Shown here: positions 54,344 to 64,000 of the stretch, in pieces
Layout: each line of letters opens with the position of its first letter
Numbering within the stretch: the first letter of the stretch is position 1
From: Henricia sp. BOLD:AAB3569
Taxonomy: Eukaryota > Echinodermata > Asteroidea > Spinulosida > Echinasteridae
Length of the DNA: 64,000 bases
Direction of reading: 5' to 3'
NCBI GenBank assembly: GCA_037783545.1
Contig: JBBELK010000298.1
Location: forward strand, 3,534,001-3,598,000
Program-made: the position numbers and the translations under genes
Notes under the pieces: model-generated
Told to the model about the DNA's origin: nothing
Databases searched by the model: none
What the model saw: the letters and a program-made list of their open reading frames with translations, nothing else

Positions 54344-57300
54344 TTATAAAACAACAACTACCGGCTCCACTTGATTATGACATGGGTCAAACTTGCATGC
54401 ACAGCAGCAAACCAACAATATAACAAAAATAACACCTGCACTACTACCTCCAAAAATTCCACCAGTTGTACTGTACCCGGCAACGTTCTCTCTGGGCATG
54501 ATGCAGAGAGGTAAATCAGACGACCACTGGCCATCAGCCTGGCAGATCAGCATAGGAGATCCTTCCAAGAAGAAACCATAGTCACAAACCACACTAACGG
54601 TTGAATTTACCAGATACACCCACCCGGTCACATTTCCATCCTCTACTGTTCCAGGAAAACCACAATTGACGATTTTGACTGCATTTGTTTTGAATTTGGA
54701 GATGATGCCCATTACCAAAAGGGTCTCGTTTGCAAATGCAAGGCTTCCCGTTGTGACGGCGTCAAAGACACACTCAACTGAATTCCCGCACATGTCCTTG
54801 ACTGCCTGACTTACAACATCCAAATCTGGAATACGAAGGACAGGCGAAAAACTAGGAAGATAGTAGGAATTGTAGTCATACGGTGGTATGTAACTAAAAA
54901 TGGAATCTTCTGGGGCGACCAGCCACGCCAAACCAAAATCGTTAATCTGTCCAAGAGTAGAAGTTGGTTTTAGGACTGAGCCATTTGGGAATTTAAGGTC
55001 ATCTTCTGCGTCGCCATTAAAGTTACCCAGCAGCCCTACAACTCGACCCTGCAATTTGGTGTCCAGCTGAGCAATAAAAGACATCACTTCGGGGTTGTTA
55101 ATCACGATAAGGCCAAAGCCAGCAGCAAATGTTATCTTGATTTTCGTGAGGTCAGACCCAAGGTTGATTTGTACACCTTTGAGGTGGTGAACTCGAATCT
55201 GTAAATCGAGACGAAGTGGTTTGCCATCAACTAGTATCGACGTCTCATTCTGACTAGATATCTGTACCTGGACCGTGGAGGAATCGTCGGTCTTCATAGC
55301 AAATGCCGTAAACACAGAAGCTTGCCTGTCACGGTACTTTTCCATTCGAGCTTGAAAAATCAGATTATGGAGTGGCGAGTGTGCCATCAGGAACTCCCCA
55401 GCACCGTTAAAAGTGAACGTGTTGCCGTCAAAACTAGTCATGTGTGGATCACCTGTACCGCCTGCATGCCGAGGTGGATTGTATTCAGAGCAATCATCAG
55501 ATGGTCTATATTTGTAGTAGGTACCACAGTTGTCTGACAGCTTACAGCATCCTAGCGCTGGTAAAACATCATACCATTGGTGTTTCCAAAAGTTATCTCC
55601 CGGGGAGAATGTGTCTGCCGTCCCTCCTCCTAAAGGGCCCAGGAGGATGTTACCATCTGCTCTGTAACAGCATTGCTGACCAGATCCCGATGCAGAGGAG
55701 ATGGTGGACCTATAACAATTTTGGGCATCGGGGTGAAAAAATGTAAATTCAGTGGACGGTGAAAGGTTCAGAGCATCCGCTCTGGCCTGATCCGATGTGC
55801 AGGGGCAATGGCCTATGCCAGATGGGGTTTTCACTAAGTGCTTGTTAAATATGATGCAGGGAAGGTTCACGGGATAACTTGTTACATGTCGTATGCCGGT
55901 ATATAACCTGCGAACCACATTATCAGGTTCAGTAGGCGTGAGATAGAATACCGAAATTGATATTGCTTCACCTTTGGTCGTGACGTCTTCTGGACGAATT
56001 GTCAAAGTCCCAAGGTTCAGAAGACTCGTTTTTATGGTGACTCCTTCCATTAAGACGGGATTTCCGTCTGTGTTTAAATCTGCATTTTGCATCACTAAAT
56101 CCAAGTACAAGTAGTCATCCACGATAATAGAAGGGTCCCAGGTTAAAATGATGGGGTCGTCCAACGTGAGGTCAATCACACCACCTCTTTCCTCAGATTT
56201 CATCTGCTGAACATCGACAAGTGGTGGAAGTTCTTCCTCAGAAGCAATGTAGACGACGCCAGAATAGGGGAATGTTACACCGTTGTCGAGCGACACGTAC
56301 ACCGAAGTTAGCCCCACTTTGTAGAATGTAGGAGTAACGCAGACGACAGCGTAATACCCCATGCGATCGGCGGAAACGACGACATCTCCGAAACCGGTGG
56401 TAAACTTGCACCTTGCATTCTGATTAATTAACGCCGTTTTGGATAACTCTAAACAGGGAATAGTGATGGTTATAACCTCTCCTCCAAGCTCTCTCAGATA
56501 GTGCGGTGACGAACTCAGCAGCTGTTCATTGCCCAGTAAAGATAGACCCGCGGCGTACCCATAGGTTTCTTCGGACTCATGACCATAAACAATGACTGAA
56601 AGGGGTGACATTTGTGAACCGGTTTGCTCCACGAAATATACACCTTCTCCTTTGGGCAGTTTGACAATAAGGGATGTGTAGTCAGTTCCGGGTACGACAC
56701 TTTCCTCCACGTCAGTGCCATTTATAGGGAGGCCATTGAGATGCACGGTCTGGCGGGAAATAGTTCTCACAACGATACTGATAAAGTTAAAATAGCCACT
56801 GGAATCACCTCTGGGATGTGGAGGTGTCGTGAATCCAAAGAGATATCCAAAGTTTTCCTCTACAGGGACCTGAATAAAAGACGGGTCGACCACTTTACCG
56901 TTTATAGTGACCAAGTGTTGCATCATCAGAGTTGGCTTATCTGAAAATACCATGCCGGAACCAGTCAGATTACCCTCCCAGAACCCACCGGGCTCCAAAT
57001 CACGATCTGGAAAGCCGGGAATTGTGACGGTTGTACGAGTAAACGCCACAATTCGGTACATGTTGCTATCGGTGCTTTGAGAGGCAGTGTAAATGTGTCT
57101 CTGTCCCCAACTCTTGACAGGAACCAACTGCTCAGTCATCGCGTCGCAAGCAGACTTCCCATGGTTCACGCATTCCTTGCCACTAAAAACAGAAACAGGT
57201 TTGTCGCTTTGGATGATGCTTCCCGTATAGTCCTGAGTTGTGTCTTGTCCTTGGATTTGCACGGCTTCCAGCTGATTCAGCGTGAAGGTCATTACATCAC

Positions 57301-57883
57301 CTGCACTGTATGTAGTCCCTTCAAATGTGGCAGATCCGCGTAGACTGACTCGAACGGTTGTGGAATCTTCGGTTCCAATCACAGCAAAGTGGGCAGGCAG
57401 GTTCCGGTCCCACACGGGCCCCTGTGCAGGGGTTACAACTACGTATTGGTTGCCTAGGTTGTTGGTAGGAATGCCCATAAAGCCGTCTGTTGAGGCATCC
57501 TGGTACAGCAAGCCGTGAGCAGATATCTCGCTTGACGCAGAAATATCGATTGCTTTTAAGCTTCTTTCACTGCCGTCCATCATTAACTCAACAGGCACGG
57601 TCGTTCTTTTAAATCCACCGGCTTCTATCATAAAGCTCTCCCGGTAGGGGTGCCCGTTAATTTTGAATTTGCTGCTTATGGTGACTTCCGTTTGCTGACT
57701 ACTGAATGCAACGACTAGAAGGAAGAGCTTCCTTGTGGAGGAACGCTGATTGGTGTTATCAGTGAAACCAAGGATGAAGCGTTTTCCTCTGGATAGGCCA
57801 TAACACTGGTCCTTGTCTAACGCGAAGGTTGTCAGCACGACGGCTGCTATTACCCAGATGCTTACCAAAATCACACGAGACAT
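54344..57883 (-). CDS. Membrane-anchored IgGFc-binding/AMOP/VWD/sushi protein, copy 2
   Basis: An intact single-exon frame of 1179 codons from the ATG at 57883; an in-frame ATG at 57898 (MNHQT) exists but the shorter start matches copy 1 and gives a better signal peptide. The domain order is the same as at 18512-22045: signal peptide, IgGFc-binding-like region, IPT-like segment, AMOP-like cysteines, VWD (GDPHMTSFDG), sushi, membrane helix (VIFVILLVCCCACK), short tail. Differences from copy 1 are few and mostly single substitutions. There is one 6 bp in-frame insertion (GVTFPYSG against GVTYSG), and the last residues differ (VEPVVVVL against VEPVVILY). Since neither copy has a stop or frameshift over 3.5 kb while the flanking DNA has accumulated many indels, both are probably under selection. 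Ligand and function are unknown. Confidence 0.93.
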   Translation of the reverse strand: MSRVILVSIWVIAAVVLTTFALDKDQCYGLSRGKRFILGFTDNTNQRSSTRKLFLLVVAFSSQQTEVTISSKFKINGHPYRESFMIEAGGFKRTTVPVELMMDGSERSLKAIDISASSEISAHGLLYQDASTDGFMGIPTNNLGNQYVVVTPAQGPVWDRNLPAHFAVIGTEDSTTVRVSLRGSATFEGTTYSAGDVMTFTLNQLEAVQIQGQDTTQDYTGSIIQSDKPVSVFSGKECVNHGKSACDAMTEQLVPVKSWGQRHIYTASQSTDSNMYRIVAFTRTTVTIPGFPDRDLEPGGFWEGNLTGSGMVFSDKPTLMMQHLVTINGKVVDPSFIQVPVEENFGYLFGFTTPPHPRGDSSGYFNFISIVVRTISRQTVHLNGLPINGTDVEESVVPGTDYTSLIVKLPKGEGVYFVEQTGSQMSPLSVIVYGHESEETYGYAAGLSLLGNEQLLSSSPHYLRELGGEVITITIPCLELSKTALINQNARCKFTTGFGDVVVSADRMGYYAVVCVTPTFYKVGLTSVYVSLDNGVTFPYSGVVYIASEEELPPLVDVQQMKSEERGGVIDLTLDDPIILTWDPSIIVDDYLYLDLVMQNADLNTDGNPVLMEGVTIKTSLLNLGTLTIRPEDVTTKGEAISISVFYLTPTEPDNVVRRLYTGIRHVTSYPVNLPCIIFNKHLVKTPSGIGHCPCTSDQARADALNLSPSTEFTFFHPDAQNCYRSTISSASGSGQQCCYRADGNILLGPLGGGTADTFSPGDNFWKHQWYDVLPALGCCKLSDNCGTYYKYRPSDDCSEYNPPRHAGGTGDPHMTSFDGNTFTFNGAGEFLMAHSPLHNLIFQARMEKYRDRQASVFTAFAMKTDDSSTVQVQISSQNETSILVDGKPLRLDLQIRVHHLKGVQINLGSDLTKIKITFAAGFGLIVINNPEVMSFIAQLDTKLQGRVVGLLGNFNGDAEDDLKFPNGSVLKPTSTLGQINDFGLAWLVAPEDSIFSYIPPYDYNSYYLPSFSPVLRIPDLDVVSQAVKDMCGNSVECVFDAVTTGSLAFANETLLVMGIISKFKTNAVKIVNCGFPGTVEDGNVTGWVYLVNSTVSVVCDYGFFLEGSPMLICQADGQWSSDLPLCIMPRENVAGYSTTGGIFGGSSAGVIFVILLVCCCACKFDPCHNQVEPVVVVL

Positions 57884-58029
57884 AGTCTGATGATTCACGC
57901 TGTTGACACAAAATACGGACAGAACACTTCTGCTTTAATCGGATTGGCAAACCTATAGGCAACTGTGCTGTTCTGCTAGAATGCAAAATTTCCCAAATCC
58001 CCAGGGATTTTCTGATAAGAAAATCCTCA

Positions 58030-58075
58030 CCTCCGATACGCATTTTCATTGCGCATGCATAAACTGCTCGGCTGA
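58030..58075 (-). promoter_or_regulatory. Candidate 5' exon/donor of gene copy 2
   Basis: On the minus strand this has GCATGCGCAATGAAAATGCG and TATCGGAG followed by GTGAGGATTTTC, matching 22190-22256. The AGCGG part is altered. Confidence 0.45.
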
Positions 58076-58094
58076 TTGAGCAGTAACAAAGGCG

Positions 58095-58260
58095 CCGGCG
58101 CGCGGTGTGGAAGATTTGGCGGTACCGACGAGGCGGATATCGGACCATCAACGCTTGGGTTAAAAATATGTCCAGAGGAAACTGATGAAGATTGCCGGCT
58201 ATCATCGAGAGGAATTGACAACATAGACATGCGTAACTGGCACGGGAAACGTGTGCGACG
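58095..58260 (-). CDS. Possible short exon, counterpart of 28008-28199
   Basis: It keeps the same reading frame (LDDSRQSS, IFNPSVDGPISASSVPPNLP) but with an in-frame deletion of about 16 codons relative to copy 1. In this copy it runs straight into the 5' block at 58075 because the retroelement is absent. Not recognised. Confidence 0.3.
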
Positions 58261-58578
58261 CTGCCAGACTATCTTGCCATGTCGTAGGCCTAAATGCTCC
58301 ATACGCGTCTGATCTTCCCTTGAGTAGAGAGCAGACATTGTTGACAAGTTGAGTTGATGTCGAAGTCCAGGGGAGAAAGTGGTCCGTTACAGGACCAATA
58401 CTTAGTTTTTCTGAAGGATGTTTTCGATGTTTGGTACATATGCTTGCGGAGTTGTCCGGATACTGGGCCGAACGGCTTGTCGTATCGAATCACTTGTCGA
58501 GAGAACTTTGTAAAACAAGTCCCGACACTACGACGCGCTGAGAAAAGGAAGGGTGTTCTGTGGCTTTCCACACATATG

Positions 58579-58870
58579 CAGCACGATATGTGGCAGAGGG
58601 TATCCAGTGGCGGATCCAGCGTCATTGACATACAGGAATACAATGGATTTCAAGGGTCGACCCCCTGAATTCCATTGTAGTTCTGTATTTTAGGCTGGAT
58701 CCGCCTGTGGTATCCCCTACCATTGTTCCCCTATTGTGTCTCAAACATCCAAGGAATTTCTAAGGAATTCCTTTCAGTTTTTAGGGGAGTTGGTGCGTTA
58801 ACAAAAGGGAAGAGTGTCTTGAGGTATAGCAGCGTTAGGGGTGGGGAGTCCCTTGCCACATATCGTGCTG
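58579..58870. mobile_element. MITE with CAGCACGATATGTGGCA ends, hosting another MITE
   Basis: CAGCACGATATGTGGCAGAG and TTGCCACATATCGTGCTG are inverted ends. The block is absent at the matching place in copy 1 (about 28465). No clear duplication is visible. It contains 58605-58709. Confidence 0.75.
58605..58709. mobile_element. 105 bp hairpin MITE (CAGTGGCGGATCCAGC ends), nested
   Basis: CAGTGGCGGATCCAGC and GCTGGATCCGCCTGTG are the ends. GTATC flanks both (58600-58604, 58710-58714). Inner arms ATACAATGGA/TCCATTGTAG fold around GGGTCGACCCCC. Same terminal motif and 5 bp duplication length as 2061-2288. Confidence 0.85.
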
Positions 58871-58919
58871 GGTATATTTCCACAAGGGACGTGCAGAACA
58901 GTGCGCGCGTGGCGTGATG

Positions 58920-59003
58920 CTGGGAGCTGTTATTGTTTAGCGGAACGGTGTGCGCATGCGCAAGGAGAATGCATTTGTAGGTATCGGAGGTAAGGTATTT
59001 TAT
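58920..59003 (+). promoter_or_regulatory. Plus-strand 5' exon/promoter block in copy 2
   Basis: GCTGTTATTGTTTAGCGGAA, GTGCGCATGCGCAAGG (an NRF1-like palindrome) and TAGGTATCGGAG followed by GTAAGGTATTTT, a good donor. It is divergent to the minus-strand block at 58030-58075. Confidence 0.5.
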
Positions 59004-59437
59004 GTAATAGAATTAACAATCAGTTGGATGTGTTCATTTTAAACTTAAAGGCAATTCTGCCCTGACAAAACCGCAATATCTTACCTTAAACAAATTTGTT
59101 TAAAAATTATAGAAGGGGCGACAAAAAATGTAAAGGTATCTAAATTGCATAATGTTAAAATGTCTGCGAAATGAAATATTAAACAAGTTTTTACGCTCAA
59201 ATTCATCACCAACGCATTTGATTTCGTTTGGATATGAAAATACGTATATCTTATTCATTTCCACGATATTTAATTTCGTTTAAAGACATTTAAAATATAT
59301 TCGCAAAGACATCAATAATTCGTCATTCCATATTCTAATTATCACGGAATGACGACATTCTGCACTAAATATGTCGAACATGTCGTCATCATGCGATAAA
59401 TTTTCTTAGGATCCCAACAATTCGGATGACACTTTTG

Positions 59438-59903
59438 GGCTGCGTTCGGGCGGCAGTTCTCGTTACTCGGGAGTAATGCGTGCGCATTGCACTCGGGTCA
59501 CACGCGAACGGCAAATCCGCAGTCAGCGTGCGCGAATGGCAATCAGTGAAGATGGCCGTCTCTTGCCATCACTGCACACAAAAAAGGCGTTTCACTGCTC
59601 ACAAAAAACTGAGAAAATACCGGCCGTAATCGTGAGAACCTTTGATGCTGTCTAAAACAGACCTTAGTGGGTTATTGTTTCAATTATTGAGTTGACACGT
59701 TGGGCCAATTCACCAAAATTCCCACCCATATTCCACCATCTTCGTACAAATCACATGACACTTGTCAGGAGTAGGAGCACACTTCCCATTTGCCGGGGAG
59801 TAGCTAGAGCATACTCTCACTGACCCGAGTGTAGTTAATCTTGCCGTTCACGGGCGCAGGAGTATACTCGTGTTAACACGAGTACACGCCCGAACGCAGC
59901 CCC
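59438..59903. mobile_element. GGGCTGCGTTCGGGCG element, copy 1
   Basis: GGGCTGCGTTCGGGCG at the left and CGCCCGAACGCAGCCC at the right are exact inverted ends. The inner blocks GTAATGCGTGCGCATTGC and GTGTTAACACGAGTAC are palindromic. It is inserted in sequence continuous in copy 1 (about 29018). A second copy in opposite orientation is at 60172-60663. Non-coding. Confidence 0.85.
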
Positions 59904-60171
59904 AAAGTACATGCACGAAGGAGTTGTCTGCGAAAACGTAATTCTTTGCCCAGTTTCCGGACAAAATGGCGGCGTCTATAAGCCATTCTTTGTGAAGTTC
60001 GCATCGAATTTTCAGAGGGTCAAATTTCTTGTTCTTTGTATAAAAATAACGTACGAGTTACACTTGTTCAGCACAATGTATTTTGATTCTTTGGTGTAAT
60101 TCTCTAAAGAAACTGGCTGAAAATGTTCGTACGTCACTATTTTAGAAAGCATCATACACTCCAAAACGTCT

Positions 60172-60663
60172 GGGCTGCGTTCGGGCGTGTACTCGTGTTA
60201 ACACGAGTTATACTCCTGCGCGCGTGAACGGCAAGAATAACGACACTCGGGTCAGTGAGAGTATGCTCTCACTATACTCCCCAACAAATGGGGAGTGTGC
60301 TCGTACTCCTGACAAGTGTCATGTGATTTCGAAGATGGTGGAATATGGGTGGGAGTTTTGGTGAATTTGCTCAACGTGTCAACTCAATAACTGAAACAAT
60401 AACTCACTAAGGTTTGTTTTAGACGGCATCAAAGGTTCTCACGACTTACGGCCTGTATTTCCTCAGTTTCTTGTGAGCAATGAAACGGCATTTTTTTGTG
60501 CAGTGATGGCAAGAGACGGCCATCTTCACTGATTGCCATTCGCGCACGCGGACTGCGGACTTGCCGTTCGCGTAATGTGACTTGCCGTTCGCGTAATGTG
60601 ACCCGAGTGCAATGCGCACGCATTACTCCCGAGTAACGAGAACTGCACGCCCGAACGCAGCCT
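60172..60663. mobile_element. GGGCTGCGTTCGGGCG element, copy 2, inverted
   Basis: Reverse-complement match to 59438-59903 along nearly its whole length, with a duplicated ACTTGCCGTTCGCGTAATGTG stretch (60561-60602). The two copies flank 59904-60171, so the whole 59438-60663 could form a large hairpin. Confidence 0.85.
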
Positions 60664-61054
60664 AGGTGTTAAGTTTTTGACACCAGCCTCGTGTAAAACT
60701 TGACGTGATTTATTTGGTGTTAAAGTAACACCACCCTATTCAAATCTTATTGAATATCTTGGTGTAAATTTTTCTGGTGTTAAAAAATAATGCTAATTGA
60801 TTGGCTATACGGGCGTTTCTGATCATAAAATAGTTTTGGAGTTACATCAACAAATATTACACGGGAACTTACGTTTTTGGTTGGGTGTATTTGGGTATTG
60901 TTTCGAGTCCAAAATAAAGTTTTTTGGTTTTTATGTCGGTGCAAATAGGCATGTTCTTGAGCAAACTTGTGACATGTCACAAGAGGCAAACACAGGCTAA
61001 ATACATTCAATTGTGCACAAACAAATTCCACCGTTTTCTTCAACTTGCTGAACA
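60664..61054. other. Non-coding stretch
   Basis: It holds a TTGGTGTTAAAGTAACACC inverted motif (60716-60735). The 3' part (about 60974-61054) is the continuation of the copy 1 sequence at 29090-29160. No gene seen. Confidence 0.4.
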
Positions 61055-61261
61055 TGTCATCTGGTCTATTTCAACACCTTAATTCTTTTTTGTGTCTGTT
61101 TTTTTTTTTTTTTTTTTTTTTTGTAATTTTATATTTATGTTTTCTTCCTGGACGCTTCGGGTGTGTGGGGGTTGTCGAAAGGCTACTTATAGTGCTTGCA
61201 CTCTTCCCACTCTACCTGATTCGTCTTTCTTATTAAATAATAATAATAATAATAATAATAA
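61055..61261 (+). mobile_element. 3' end of a LINE with AAT tail, absent from copy 1
   Basis: It is inserted between AACATGT and ATGTTGT relative to the continuous copy 1 sequence at about 29162. It starts near a T run, contains CTACCTGATTCGTCTTTCTT and ends in (AAT)n, as 5'-truncated non-LTR elements do. ATGT at both sides may be the target duplication. Confidence 0.6.
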
Positions 61262-61850
61262 TGTTGTAATCCATGGCTGTTTGGTGGCTTTTTTTACATA
61301 ATGCCTGTTAAAAGCCATGAAAAGGAAAATAATGGGGTGGAAAACTGCAGCAGTTTGTCACAATTCAAGATTGAAGTCTTATGTCTTTTTTATACTTTCT
61401 TTTTGTGTCTTCCTGAAGTGATGTGCCCCAAACATTGCCCTCTTTCTCCGATTTTCTGCTATGGAATCCTCTAAGTTGAAAAACGCTACCTTTTATTCAT
61501 TTTACATCAAAATGAACAGTAGTACTATCTTGCTAAACAAATAATCCCCCATGTACAGTAAAGATTATAGGCATAAAGTTGTTTAGCATGTCATGGTGGG
61601 CGTATACCCACGTACCTTTTATTGAATTACATGAGCATAATGTATTTCTCAATACACGAACCCTCCTTTGTATCTCCGAATTATATGTTACTTGGAATTT
61701 GATCCGTTGGAAGTTAAAGTTTATCAAAGATTTTTTCTCTCATCCTTTGTTTGGTTGTTTGGCACAATGCCAAATGTGCTCGTTATTTTGCTTAATTGCA
61801 CACCCGTAGCCGGCCATGCAACACTGAATGAAACATTGGGTTCATATTAA

Positions 61851-62221
61851 AGGAGTGTGACCAGATCACTTTTTTTTACCCATAACTCCCCGGGACTTAC
61901 CTTATGGGTCATGAGATTTTTATATCATAACATCCGTTAGGCCTATATTTTTCTGATTACGAAACTGAAACTCCCGCGCTTCTAGGCCGCATATTTCCGA
62001 GGATATCGTCGAAAATCCACCGATTATTTGTAAACTAATTTTCCAGTAGGCCTATCAACGTTTATCCGCTGAAAGCATACTCGATAGTTTTGTTCAACTT
62101 TTTACTGGAAATTGCGAATGTTTTCGGGTTTTTGGGACATGGGAGGTGTGTATGGGAGTTACTTGATAATATTGGTAAGTTACATCGAAAACTATTTTCC
62201 AGAAACTCTGGTCACGCTCCT
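61851..62221. mobile_element. TTAA element with AGGAGTGTGACCAGA ends, absent from copy 1
   Basis: Ends AGGAGTGTGACCAGATCAC and TCTGGTCACGCTCCT, with TTAA on both sides (61847-61850, 62222-62225). Copy 1 has one TTAA at 29708-29711 within the same flanks, so the insertion is exact. 371 bp, no transposase. Confidence 0.93.
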
Positions 62222-62249
62222 TTAAGCTACATTCCTCGGATTACCTGGT

Positions 62250-62441
62250 ATTATTTTATTTTGTACATGTGTATTTTAAGTGTTGGCATGGTGGCATTTG
62301 GAGAGCCACTCGATTGTGATTTAGTTCACATTTGGCAATCCTTCAGGGGTGTTTATACCATGTAATGTTTTGTTTTATGACAATTTTCATCTGTGTGTAC
62401 TGTTTGCCCTGAGAAATAATAAATGAAATGAAATGAAATGA
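62250..62441 (+). mobile_element. LINE-like 3' end with GAAAT repeat tail, absent from copy 1
   Basis: Relative to copy 1 (about 29737) this block is extra. It contains the GTTTATACCATGTAATGTTTTG region and ends in TAATAAATGAAATGAAATGAAATG, a simple-repeat tail like those of RTE/CR1-type LINEs. No intact reverse-transcriptase motif is included. Confidence 0.5.
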
Positions 62442-62920
62442 AATATATGGTATAATCTCCGAGTGAAAAAAATTTGTTTTCCAAATGCGATCTTGCAGCG
62501 TATACGATAAACAGTATGGTTTTGCCATTCGATATAAATGTGCTAAAGCCCATGCTGACCATTAATTTATAGCATTTACGCCCATTTTTCAATAACAAAA
62601 AAAAAATTACCCTAGATGCAACGAAATGAGAAAATGTATCCAACTAAAAGAGGACGATTTTTACACCTTTTAATGGTAAGCGATCTGGGTACATACACAT
62701 TTTTTGGTTTTTAGTAACAGAGGGAAAATAGGGAGAGTGCCCGTTTTGCCGTGATTTTTCCACGTGTACGTGTCCGTGGTTCTCAACAAATTCGAATTTT
62801 GTTTTGTTCAATGAATTTTTAAAGCATTTATAGGCCTACTTTATTTTAACGAAAAAAACATCATACTTCGTATTTTAGACATCGGCAACCTTGTGAAAAA
62901 CGCCGTTTTTATGCCTTGCC

Positions 62921-63147
62921 TAGACTTGCCTAAGTGTGGCTTCCCCTTTTTTTGGTCTGTAATGCGCAGCGTACAGCGCGCCCTCTGGACTAGTGGCCTG
63001 TCAAATCTCTTTTCTTTTGTCTCGGAAGACTTTCTGAGACGTGCAGAAGAAACAGAAGAAAAGAGATTAGACAGGTCACCAGTCCAGAGGGCGCGTGTAC
63101 GCTGCGCATTACAGACCAAACAAAAAAATCAGACTTGGGCAAGTCTA
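62921..63147. mobile_element. Hairpin MITE, copy 2
   Basis: Orthologous to 30278-30493. Long arms GGTCTGTAATGCGCAGCGTA and complement; the loop has gained an AAGAAACAG duplication. Confidence 0.85.
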
Positions 63148-63626
63148 TACGGCATGCCCGGAGTTGAATTATTGGCGGACCACCAATAATTCGAAATATC
63201 GACAGTAATTGTTCGACAACTAAACGTTTGTCGACTTTTTTGTTGATGTTTCATTTGAAAGCGAAACACTTTTGTTTCTAGAAAAATATCAATTTATTTC
63301 GAGGTGCCACACCTAAAACGCATGCACGCACAATACTTTAAACACCATGTCCTCAGGCTCCCTGCCCTGAGCAAATGTCCGCGAGAATTTTTTTCTCCGT
63401 CTGCGGCTTCAGTCTGCATGATATGAATTTAATAACAAACCTTGGGGTCGGTTTCTGTCAGGGCAGAATGTATCTTTGAGTCAAATTAACAGAAGAGATT
63501 GATCTTACTTTGGCCTGAAATGGTGGTAGAGTTCTTCACCGACCAACTCTGTTGAACAAAATTCAAAAGGAACTGTTAGGGACGGAGTGTTGGCTGTAAA
63601 AAATATATAAATATGTATAAACGCTT

Positions 63627-63813
63627 CCCCCCCCCCCCCCCCCCCCCCCCACCCCCCCACCCCACCCCCCCCCCCCCCCCCACCCCCCGAGTTGTGTCCA
63701 CACGATTACAAACCCCCGAGTTCCCCCAAGTTTTGTAGGGGGAAAATAGTCGGAGGAATAACCCCCCCCCCCCTCCTCCCCCCCCCCCCCCCCTCCCCCC
63801 CCCCCCCCCCCCC
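63627..63813. repeat. Large poly-C/CCCCA arrays
   Basis: Two blocks of C-rich sequence (63627-63688 and 63760-63814) replace short C stretches at the equivalent place in copy 1 (about 30945-30962). The glycine-rich and proline-rich frames here are artefacts. Confidence 0.9.
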
Positions 63814-64000
63814 CGAGTGCGTCCACACGGTCACAAACCTCCAAGTTTGCCCCGAGTTTCCCTCGAGGGCTTCAAACCTCCAAGTTTCCTTATAGGGAAG
63901 GCCCGACTCCGTATACCCTTGTTGTAACCCAAACACTTCTAAAGACAGATTAACGGAACTATAAAGAATAGGGCCTATAATGTTGAAACACTTCAACAAA

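Larger units (their letters stand above)
49345..64000 (+). repeat. Segmental duplication, copy 2 (runs off the window)
   Basis: It matches copy 1 from GAGTCCATACCGGTCG onward. Differences are mainly insertions: the Harbinger element (51610-53404), a nested MITE pair (58579-58870), two GGGCTGCGTTCGGGCG elements (59438-60663), a LINE 3' end (61055-61261), a TTAA element (61851-62221) and a second LINE-like 3' end (about 62250-62441). It lacks the DIRS-type block and the 30004-30195 MITE. The order and strand of the gene are the same. Confidence 0.9.

Overview
The window looks like intron-rich, repeat-rich nuclear DNA of a marine invertebrate deuterostome, most likely an echinoderm. This is an inference from the metazoan extracellular domain set (IgGFc-binding-like, IPT, AMOP, VWD, sushi, transmembrane), animal-type mobile elements (DIRS/Ngaro-type tyrosine-recombinase element, PIF/Harbinger, LINE remnants, tRNA-derived SINEs, many MITEs), splice-like sites, and the lack of bacterial operon structure. 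No rRNA gene, functional tRNA gene or CRISPR array was seen.

Layout. 1-15328: mostly non-coding DNA and mobile elements, including a 2.1 kb element with ~400 bp inverted ends, a GGCCGATTTCAC element nested inside a fold-back element, a TTAA element and a 468 bp tandem repeat. 15329-~31230 is copy 1 and 49345-64000 copy 2 of a large direct segmental duplication; copy 2 runs off the window. Each copy has, in order, two minisatellites, a large TIR element, one intact minus-strand gene for a ~1180-residue membrane-anchored adhesion-type protein, a short inverted pair of 5' exon/promoter-like sequences, and a non-coding flank. Copy 1 alone has a decayed DIRS-type retroelement upstream of the gene (22257-28007). 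Copy 2 alone has a complete-ended PIF/Harbinger element downstream of the gene (51610-53404) and several small insertions. Part of the flank (30413-~32810) is repeated again in tandem at 34710-~36800. 36840-49344 between the copies holds SINEs, two LINE remnants and a 3.3 kb inverted-repeat element with a 1.9 kb proline-codon-like minisatellite.

Only the two paralogous genes (18512-22045 and 54344-57883, both minus) are supported as intact protein-coding genes. Because the duplicates act as empty-site controls for each other, several insertions can be placed to the base with their target-site duplications: Harbinger (3 bp TCA), a TTAA element (61851-62221) and a TAGACTTG element with a 9 bp duplication (30004-30195). 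No clearly new biological system was found. The most unusual items are the GGCCGATTTCAC element that twice used a CCWGG target, the palindromic 5' exon arrangement upstream of both genes, and the inverted-repeat element carrying a long minisatellite.
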